From positions 1-6,861 of the forward strand of contig CALJUK010000374.1 of assembly GCA_937975745.1 (NCBI GenBank): a stretch of DNA of 6,861 nt, in the 5' to 3' direction. Shown in pieces: positions 1-6,400 of the stretch. Origin of the DNA: an uncultured Planctomycetaceae bacterium. Its GTDB lineage: Bacteria; Planctomycetota; Planctomycetia; Planctomycetales; Planctomycetaceae. A program made the position numbers and the translations under genes. The notes beneath the pieces were generated by a model that saw only the letters and a program-made list of their open reading frames with translations, had not been told where the DNA came from and did no database searches. How positions within the stretch are numbered: the first letter of the stretch is position 1; each line of letters starts with the position of its first letter.

Positions 1-1775
1 TAGTTCATAATTTCTCGGCGGAAGTCGTCCTTGCGGGTATCGGGGATGTCAATCCGCTCTTCGATCGACCGCATCAGCCGTTCATCCGGTTCTTCGTCTT
101 CGCCGGTAAACCGGTTCCGAACTCGCTCTTTCTGCGTGTAAGCCTTCACGCTGTCGATGTAATTGGCACACAACCGTGTGAGCGCTTCCTCATCAGCTGC
201 AATGGCCCGCTGGACCTCGTTTTTCACGATGTCGGTGTATTCCTCTTTGACGACTGCGACCAACTGGCGGTATTGCTCGCGCGTGTCTTCATTGGGGATC
301 AGCGAGTGATGCTTCAGACCTTCCTCGAGTTCATTGAGCACCATGAACGGGTTCAAGCTGGTTGCCGTCGGATTCGTGACGAGCGCGTTGGAGATCTTGT
401 CCTGCACATAACGGGGAGAAATACCCACCATGCCTTCGGTTTTGGCTTCCCGGCGAAGTTGAGCCACGTTGTCGCTGGTAAAGCCAGGAAGTGTTTTGCC
501 GTTATACAATTTGAGCTTCTGCAGCAGCGTCAGGCCGTGATGCTTGGGCTCTTCGAGTCGCGTCAGGACGGCCCACATGGCGGCAATTTCGAGGGTGTGC
601 GGGGCGATGTGCTTTCCGCGGACACGTCGTTGGTTATAGTCCTTCTCGTAAATTTTGATTTCTTCTGAGAGGCGGGTGACGTAGGGAACGTCGATCTTGA
701 CCGTCCGGTCGCGGAGCGCCTCCATAAACTCGTTGGATTGCAGTTTGCGGTATTCGGGTTCGTTGGTGTGTCCAACGATGACTGTGTCGATGTCAGTCTG
801 GGCAAATTTCTTGGGTTTGATCTTGTGTTCTTGTGACGCGCCCAGCAGGTCGTACAGAAACGCGACGTCCAGCTTGAGGACTTCGATGAACTCGATCACT
901 CCACGGTTTGCGACGTTGAATTCGCCGTCGAAGTTGAAGGCCCGCGGATCGCTGTCGCTGCCGTATTCGGCGATCTTGCGATAGTTGATGTCGCCGGTGA
1001 GTTCGGTCGAGTCCTGATTCTTCTCGTCTTTGGGTTGGAATGTGCCAATTCCAATGCGATCCTGTTCCGACAGGAAGAATCGCTTGACGACGACATCCTG
1101 CTGTAGAACCTTGGACCAATCCCCGTCGTATTTTTCCAGTCGTTGTTGAAAGTAGAACCGGCTGAGCGGGCAGACTTCACCTGTCAATTCGACCTTATAG
1201 TCGTCTTCGGCAAGGCCCTCATTCAGGTAGGCGAGGACTTCCGGACGGTCAGTTTCGGGTATCAACTGCAGCGGCTCACCGTGCATGGGATCCCAGGTGA
1301 CTGTCCCGTCTTCCTCTTTCCAGCCGAAGGTGTAGATGGCACCTTCGTCACTGCGGCTGTAGCGTTCGAGACCTCGCTTAATCAATCGGGCGATAGTGCT
1401 TTTGGAGCTGCCGACCGGTCCGTGCAGCAACAGGACGCGACGTTCGGCCCCGTATTTCAACGCGGCACTTTTGAAGACGTTGACAACCGACATCAGCGTT
1501 CGGCTGAGGCCGAAAATGGCGTCGCGGCCATCGTTGTCCGGATCGTCAAAGAAGCGATACCGGGTAACCGGAGACCTTTTGGAATCTTCGCCCGCATACG
1601 TGCCATACGCCATCACCATGTCGTAGAGACGTTCGTATGCCGAGCGGGTCACACGTGGAGTTTGCTTGACGATATCAAGGTATTCCTCGAACGACCCCTG
1701 CCAGTGCTTCTGGCGGAAAACGTCCGGCCGTTGTCGCTCGGAAATGCGTTCTAGAAAGGTGTGACTGGCTCCCAT
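1..1775 (-). CDS. prkA: PrkA/YeaG-family serine protein kinase (AAA+), C-terminus cut by window edge
   Basis: This encodes a cytoplasmic PrkA-type protein: an N-terminal AAA+ ATPase module followed by a kinase-like C-terminal domain. In enterobacteria the homologue YeaG acts with YeaH in starvation and stress responses. In Bacillus PrkA affects sporulation and has also been described as an ATP-dependent protease, so the biochemical activity is not fully settled. The frame stays open for 591 codons from ATG 1775-1773 to the left edge; known homologues are about 630-690 residues, so roughly the last 40-100 residues are missing. Visible landmarks are a Walker A loop HGPVGSSKST at residues 118-127 (Lys125), a Walker B/arginine-rich segment NRGVIEFIEVLK at 290-301, and VGHTNEPEYRKL at 334-345. 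The PrkA C-terminal region starts near residue 400. A strong Shine-Dalgarno fixes the start. In many genomes yeaH and spoVR follow prkA; they would lie to the left, outside the window. Family assignment is very secure. Confidence 0.96.
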   Translation of the reverse strand, partial: MGASHTFLERISERQRPDVFRQKHWQGSFEEYLDIVKQTPRVTRSAYERLYDMVMAYGTYAGEDSKRSPVTRYRFFDDPDNDGRDAIFGLSRTLMSVVNVFKSAALKYGAERRVLLLHGPVGSSKSTIARLIKRGLERYSRSDEGAIYTFGWKEEDGTVTWDPMHGEPLQLIPETDRPEVLAYLNEGLAEDDYKVELTGEVCPLSRFYFQQRLEKYDGDWSKVLQQDVVVKRFFLSEQDRIGIGTFQPKDEKNQDSTELTGDINYRKIAEYGSDSDPRAFNFDGEFNVANRGVIEFIEVLKLDVAFLYDLLGASQEHKIKPKKFAQTDIDTVIVGHTNEPEYRKLQSNEFMEALRDRTVKIDVPYVTRLSEEIKIYEKDYNQRRVRGKHIAPHTLEIAAMWAVLTRLEEPKHHGLTLLQKLKLYNGKTLPGFTSDNVAQLRREAKTEGMVGISPRYVQDKISNALVTNPTATSLNPFMVLNELEEGLKHHSLIPNEDTREQYRQLVAVVKEEYTDIVKNEVQRAIAADEEALTRLCANYIDSVKAYTQKERVRNRFTGEDEEPDERLMRSIEERIDIPDTRKDDFRREIMN

Positions 1776-1782
1776 CGAACCT

Positions 1783-1788
1783 CTCCTT
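1783..1788 (-). promoter_or_regulatory. Shine-Dalgarno site of prkA
   Basis: The minus strand reads AAGGAG followed by 7 bases and then the ATG of prkA at 1775. This near-consensus site with ideal spacing decides the start codon and argues for efficient translation. Confidence 0.85.
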
Positions 1789-2083
1789 CCATTGCCGAAG
1801 TTGATGTTCCGAAGGAACAGAAGCGAACTTGCGGCCCCAAAGATGTGTGCGAGCGCATACAAGCACTCCTCCTGTTGTTGACCAATGAAGTCAGCAGCGG
1901 GAGGTGATGGCGACCGTCCATGGTCAGCGCCGTCATGTTAAGTGGGAATTGCTCGAACGCTTATGCTGCCTGGTGAGGCAAACTTTTCTGCCCTCGAAGT
2001 CGAACTGCCCCGTGCGGAACGAGGAGGGACACCCTGCGTGGCCGTTCGGCTGACAAACCACACAGATCCGTTGGACACCGTAA

Positions 2084-2111
2084 ATTATCGCAAGTTTGGG
2101 ATTTGTGGCAA
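2084..2111 (-). promoter_or_regulatory. Candidate extended -10 sigma-70-type promoter for prkA
   Basis: On the minus strand, TTGCCA (2111-2106, five of six matches to TTGACA) is followed by a 16-base spacer and GATAAT (2089-2084, five of six matches to TATAAT). A TG lies one base upstream of the -10 hexamer, giving an extended -10 element. Transcription would start near 2077 and run left into prkA, leaving a leader of about 300 nt. The match is seen directly. That planctomycete housekeeping sigma factor uses this consensus here is inferred. Confidence 0.45.
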
Positions 2112-2245
2112 TATCAATGCGTTTCGATGAGTCTCCGGACGGAGCGAACGGGAGGACTTCCAGCCGCTCTATCGTCACGGACACGTGAATCAAAGATGAG
2201 GTTCCCAACGAACTTGAGACGTTTTCCCAAGGGGGATCGTGATCG

Positions 2246-2315
2246 CGAAATGTCCCGTGCGACACCCCATTCGAAAACGGATGTTGGCACCGGTTTTCGG
2301 CAGCGCGACATTTCG
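2246..2315. repeat. Nested inverted repeat just downstream of the membrane protein gene
   Basis: The outer arms are CGAAATGTC (2246-2254) and GACATTTCG (2307-2315), a perfect 9-bp inverted repeat. Nested inside are CGAAAAC (2272-2278) and GTTTTCG (2293-2299), a 7-bp stem that can be extended by two G-C pairs past one bulged G, closing a 9-base loop. The segment TTTCGGCAG also occurs twice as a direct repeat at 2295-2303 and 2311-2319. The structure begins about 46 bases past the stop of the minus-strand membrane protein gene, so an operon-end or RNA 3'-stabilising hairpin is plausible. There is no T-run on either strand after the stem, so it is not a classical intrinsic terminator. It could also be a protein-binding site. 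Confidence 0.4.
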
Positions 2316-2360
2316 GCAGGACGCCAGAATCTGCAGACAGTCGCAGTGGTCCGCTTGCAG

Positions 2361-2792
2361 TTAAGACCGATCGTCCTGTGATGGTTGCTCCGAAGCTCCG
2401 GACCGCAGGAGCACCAGCATGGTCAATCCCAGCGGAATCAGGTACGGACTTTCGAAGCAGATCCACGATCCGGGCATCTGCTCGTACCAGCTGATCGCCA
2501 ACAGGCATCCGCCGGTAACGACGCTGCAGAGTGCCCAGCATGCGACGCAGACTCGATAGCGGTTGATGTCGCTGGCGAAAATCAGAGTAAAGACTCCCGT
2601 CATCCCGTACAGCATCGGTTGGGACCGGGTCAGGTATCCCATCAGGGGAATGTCGGGCAAATCGCCCAATCCCAAGATGCCGTTCCAATGGTTCATCCAC
2701 GAGTACGGCAGCAGCATTGCCGGGAAACCCAGCAACAGGATCACCCCGTTTAAGCGGAGTAAGCGAGCTAGCCAGACATCTGCTGCCTTCAC
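2361..2792 (-). CDS. Small four-helix integral membrane protein of unknown function
   Basis: I do not recognise a named family with certainty. The 143-residue product is strongly hydrophobic, with four likely transmembrane segments near residues 11-30, 57-74, 79-101 and 114-129, and a short polar C-terminal tail rich in Ser, Gln and Asp. The loop between helices 1 and 2 carries SWMNHWNGILGLGDLP, and the entry to helix 2 reads YLTRSQPMLYG. This pattern resembles small membrane proteins of unknown function that I recall from other Planctomycetes, but that is memory rather than a search. The start is GTG, preceded by AGAGGA seven bases upstream. The start overlaps the stop of the phosphatase-like gene by four bases (GTGA), which implies a shared transcript and translational coupling. 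No catalytic or binding motif is visible. Confidence 0.85.
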   Translation of the reverse strand: MKAADVWLARLLRLNGVILLLGFPAMLLPYSWMNHWNGILGLGDLPDIPLMGYLTRSQPMLYGMTGVFTLIFASDINRYRVCVACWALCSVVTGGCLLAISWYEQMPGSWICFESPYLIPLGLTMLVLLRSGASEQPSQDDRS

Positions 2793-3259
2793 CTGTAAGT
2801 CCTCTGCAGCCGGGTGAACAATTCACGGACCATCCGTTCCAATGTCGGCAGGGCGTCCTGCGGTGTGGCACAGTCGATGTCGTGCACCGTCCAATATTCG
2901 ACCCGTTCGGCCCACTCGGGGAAGTCGCGTTCCATCAATGGCCTATGCTCGCTTTCTTTGAGCGCCACAATGTGGCCGGCGGCGGCGAAGTCTGTCACAG
3001 ACGCTTCCTGGGGAAAACGTAGCGTTGCCACGCGATCGGCGACGATTCGCAATTGTTCGAGGCGTTCCAGGGTGTGCAGCGATATCGGACCGACGTTCGC
3101 CGGTGTGAGTGCCAGTCCGCGCGAGTCTGCCTGCCAGGGGAGTGGCGTCAGTTCGGCCAGGTGATTGAACAAAATTTCGGCGAAGCGGCTGCGGTAGTAG
3201 TTCCCGCTGCAAAGAAAGAGAAGTGTGGCAGGCGGATGGCCATCCGGAGACGAGTTCAC
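2789..3259 (-). CDS. Low-molecular-weight protein tyrosine phosphatase-like protein
   Basis: The 156-residue cytoplasmic protein has the size and opening of the LMW phosphatase fold: a first beta strand ATLLFLC running directly into the P-loop CSGNYYRSR. This gives the CX5R signature with Cys17 as the expected nucleophile and Arg23 as the phosphate-binding Arg. The usual C-terminal Asp-Pro general-acid motif is replaced by WTVHDIDCATP, so Asp127 or Asp129 is the candidate acid. Tyrosines at 21 and 22 stand where the classical enzymes have a small residue and Cys. Family knowledge predicts phosphotyrosine or small phosphoester hydrolysis; an arsenate-reductase role is less likely because the extra redox cysteines are not evident. 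A GTG start at 3259 is chosen because GGAG lies eight bases upstream; a GTG three codons earlier (3268) has no properly spaced site. It is the first gene of a two-gene unit with the membrane protein. Substrate is unknown. Confidence 0.87.
   Translation of the reverse strand: MNSSPDGHPPATLLFLCSGNYYRSRFAEILFNHLAELTPLPWQADSRGLALTPANVGPISLHTLERLEQLRIVADRVATLRFPQEASVTDFAAAGHIVALKESEHRPLMERDFPEWAERVEYWTVHDIDCATPQDALPTLERMVRELFTRLQRTYR
2800..2805 (-). promoter_or_regulatory. Shine-Dalgarno site of the membrane protein gene
   Basis: AGAGGA on the minus strand, seven bases before the GTG at 2792-2790 and inside the 3' end of the phosphatase-like gene. It supports the GTG start that overlaps the upstream stop. 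Confidence 0.65.
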
Positions 3260-3478
3260 AGGGTTCACTCCACGCAGGAGACGGAGAGCGCGGTGGGCAA
3301 CCTGGGGATTGAACCGAACTGCCGCAGGGGATGCAAGCGGTCTTGAGATATCGGGTCCGCAGCCGTTGTCGTATGGGTTCTGACGACACCTGCAGAAATA
3401 GGGGCTGGCGAATCCGGTCAGAAGAATTCAGAATACGCTCAACGGCACATTCTGTCTCATTCGAAGCGAGCTGAATCT
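3260..3478. other. Divergent intergenic region
   Basis: These 219 bases separate the phosphatase-like gene (leftward) from the large secreted protein gene (rightward), so both promoters should lie here. I could not find a -35/-10 pair of convincing quality for either direction. A segment at 3304-3316 resembles a tRNA T-arm on the minus strand, but no tRNA cloverleaf can be built around it. No other gene or repeat is supported. Confidence 0.5.
3268..3271 (-). promoter_or_regulatory. Ribosome binding site that decides the phosphatase start
   Basis: GGAG (within GTGGAG) on the minus strand lies eight bases before the GTG at 3259. It overlaps the alternative GTG at 3268-3266, which therefore cannot use it. 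This favours the shorter protein. Confidence 0.55.
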
Positions 3479-6400
3479 ATGCGCCCGATCTGCCTCATTC
3501 CATTGGCCATCACGAGCTTCCTGCTGTACGGTACCGGTTCTGTTGCGAGGGCGGAGAAGCAGACCAACGAGAACGGGATGCGTCGGCTGATCGCGTGGGA
3601 AACCCGACAGCTGAGCGATACGTTCTTCAGCGAGGGGGCGACCGTCGGTGACATCGATCGAGACGGGCACGTGGATGTCATCTCGGGTCCGTTCTGGTAT
3701 GCGGGTCCCGACTTCGTCAAGCAGCATCCGTTCGCACCTCCCAAGGGGTTCGATCCGCATGGCTACTCCGACAACTTCTTTGCATTCGTCGACGATTTGG
3801 ACGGCGACGGCTGGCTGGACATTCTGGTTCTGGGATTTCCCGGGAAGGACGCTGCCTGGTTCGAGAATCCTCAGGGCAAAGAACGCTTCTGGGAACGTCA
3901 CTCGATTCTGGACATCGTCGACAACGAGTCCCCGACCTATACCGATCTGACCGGTGACGGGAAACGCGAGATCGTTTGCAGCCGCGACGGCTACTTCGGC
4001 TATGCCTCGCCCCATACCGACGATCCTCGTCTGCCGTGGAAGTTTCGGGCGATCTCCGATCAATCAGCTGGCGGTCGCTACACGCACGGCTTAGGTGTTG
4101 GAGACGTGAATGATGATGGTCGGCTCGATCTGCTCGAAAAATCGGGCTGGTGGGAACAACCGGGGGAGTTGAATGACGGAAGAATCTGGCAGAAGCACTC
4201 CGTTGTGTTTTCTGCGGCTGGCGGTGCCCAGATGTTCGCGTACGACTTCGACGGCGATGGCGACCAGGACGTGCTCACCTCGCGTGCTGCCCACGGTTAC
4301 GGTCTCGTGTGGTACGAGCAGACCGTCGGAAAGGATGGTCCACAGTTCGAACCACATCTGATCATCGGCGAGACACCGGATGAGAACCCGTACGGCGTCT
4401 GCTTCTCGCAGATTCATGCAGTCGAACTGGCTGACATCGACGGCGACGGTGTGCGGGACATCGTCACGGGGAAACGGTTCTGGGCACATGGCCCGACAAA
4501 AGACCTCGATCCGACAGCCGCCGCAGTTGTGTATTGGTTTCGAACGGTTCGCAGTGACGACGCAGGTGAGGCAAAGTCGACCGCTGTCAGCTTCGTGCCG
4601 CATTTGATCCACAACAATTCGGGGATCGGCGTTGAAGTCAAAGCTCGCGATCTGAACGGCGATGGGCACCTCGATGTTGTTGTGGGGAACAAGGCAGGGA
4701 CCTTCGTGCATTTTCAGCGGAGGCAGGTCGTCACGGCAGAGAATTGGCAGCGTGCCCAGCCGGTTCCAGATTCAGCGGCCGCTCGGCCGTTGCAGCGCGG
4801 CATTGCGAGATACGATGGGCTACCGCCGGAAGAAGCCGCCCAGGCCATGACCGTCCCGGAAGGCTTCCAGGTCGAACTGGCCGCTGGCGAGCCGCAGATT
4901 CATCAGCCGATCGCGCTCACGATCGACGAGCGGGGCCGACTCTGGATTGCCGAAGCGCACACCTATCCGGTCCGTGCTCCGGAAGGAGAGGGACGCGACA
5001 ATATTGTCATCCTGGAGGACCGGGACAAAGACGGCCGGTTCGAAACGCGAAAAGAGTTCATCACTGGTTTGAATCTGGTGAGTGGCCTGGAAGTCGGCTT
5101 CGGCGGTGTCTGGGTTGGGGCGGCTCCGTATTTCCTGTTCATCCCGGACCGGGACGGCGACGATAGGCCGGACAGCGAACCTGAGATATTGCTTGACGGT
5201 TGGGGTTACCAGGACACGCACGAAACTCTCAACGCGTTCAACTGGGGTCCCGACGGTTGGTTGTACGGCTGCCAGGGGGTGTTTACCCATTCGAAAATCG
5301 GGAAACCCGGGACACCCGACAACGAACGAATCCCGCTCAACGCGTGTGTCTGGCGGTACCATCCCGTCCGGCATGACTTCGAAATCTTCGCCTGGGGGTC
5401 GAGCAATCCGTGGGGTGTGGACTTCAACGATCACGGACAGGCATTTATCTCGGCCTGTGTGATTCCGCATCTGTATCACGTGATTCAAGGCGCCCGTTAT
5501 CACCGGCAGGCGGGCAAACACTTCGATCCTTACATTTTCGGCGACATCCCCACAATTGCCGAACATCTGCACTACACGGGTAGCATCCGCGACCACGCCT
5601 GGTGGGGACGCGACAAGCCGGTGGACAACCTCGACACCGACAAGGCAGGGGGTGGACACGCCCATTGTGGCGCGATGATCTATCTGGGGGACAACTGGCC
5701 GACGGCCTATCGCAACCAGATTTTCATGAACAACATTCATGGCAACCGCGTGAATATGGACCGCCTGGAACGTCGTGGGTCCGGATATGTGGGCAAACGG
5801 GGAGCCGATTTCCTCTTCTCGAATGATCGCTGGTATCGAGGGATCAATCTCCGCTACGGCCCCGACGGAGGGGTGTACCTCATCGACTGGTACGATCCAA
5901 ACGCCTGCCATCGACGCACGCCCGAAACTTGGGACAGAACCAACGGTCGCGCTTATAAAGTGACCTATGGCAAGACGAAGCCGGTCGACGTCAACCTGTC
6001 GGCCATGGCAGATGGAGATCTGGTCGAGCTGCACGAACGACAGAACGACTGGTATGTCCGGATTGCTCGACGGATCCTGCAGCACCGTGCAGCCGAGAAA
6101 ACCCTCTCTGCCGAGGCGATTGCAGAACTTCGTCGCCGGCTGACCGAATCGACGGACATCACGCGCGAACTCCGGTACTTGTGGACGTTGCACGCAGTTG
6201 GAGGACTCGATGAAGGTCTGGCCATCGAATTACTCAGTCACCCAAGCGAGTACATCCGGGGCTGGACGGTGCAACTGCTGGCCGAACCGTCTGCCGTCTC
6301 GCCGCGTGTTCTGGCGGCATTCAATGAACTCAGCCGTAGCGAGCGGACGCCGTTCGTGCGGCTGTATCTGGCGTCGGCGCTTCAGCGTCTTCCGGTGGAT

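Larger units (their letters stand above)
1776..2360. other. Long non-coding region upstream of prkA
   Basis: This 585-base stretch lies between the stop of the membrane protein gene and the start of prkA. Several open frames cross it on both strands, but none has a good ribosome site, a recognisable motif or a sensible relation to its neighbours. It contains the prkA Shine-Dalgarno, a sigma-70-like promoter at 2084-2111 and a nested inverted repeat at 2246-2315. The part around 2080-2130 is clearly more AT-rich than the flanking genes, as expected of a promoter region. The remainder, about 1790-2080, would be the transcribed leader of prkA if the promoter is real. I see no known riboswitch consensus in it. 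Confidence 0.6.

Noticed and set aside
1143..1754. 203-residue open frame on the plus strand
   Set aside because: It is opposite the conserved AAA+ part of prkA, which explains the open frame.
1942..2130. 62-residue plus-strand frame in the non-coding region
   Set aside because: No clear ribosome binding site, no recognisable motif, and it overlaps the candidate prkA promoter and leader on the other strand.
2246..2315. Classical rho-independent terminator for the phosphatase/membrane unit
   Set aside because: The stems are present but no T-run follows on the transcribed strand, so it is listed only as a nested inverted repeat.
1933..2871. 312-residue open frame on the minus strand
   Set aside because: It runs across the end of the phosphatase-like gene, all of the membrane protein gene in another frame, and the non-coding region. 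Its composition is rich in Arg, Pro and Ser with no motif, typical of a shadow frame.
3304..3316. tRNA T-arm-like sequence (GGTTCAATCCCC on the minus strand) in the divergent intergenic region
   Set aside because: The flanking bases do not form a proper T stem, and no matching acceptor, D or anticodon arms can be built around it. A decayed tRNA cannot be excluded but is unsupported.
3428..4063. 211-residue open frame on the minus strand
   Set aside because: It is antisense to the signal peptide and the first VCBS repeats of the secreted protein and has no independent support.
5900..5911. Asn-Ala-Cys-His in the PVC-type protein as a possible heme site
   Set aside because: It lacks the first cysteine of CxxCH and lies at the end of the dehydrogenase propeller, not in a cytochrome domain. 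Any heme-binding motif would be beyond the right edge.
4820..6193. 457-residue open frame on the minus strand
   Set aside because: It lies wholly opposite the PVC-type gene, whose protein has clear domains in the other frame. The antisense product has no recognisable motif or ribosome site, and long antisense frames are common opposite GC-rich genes.
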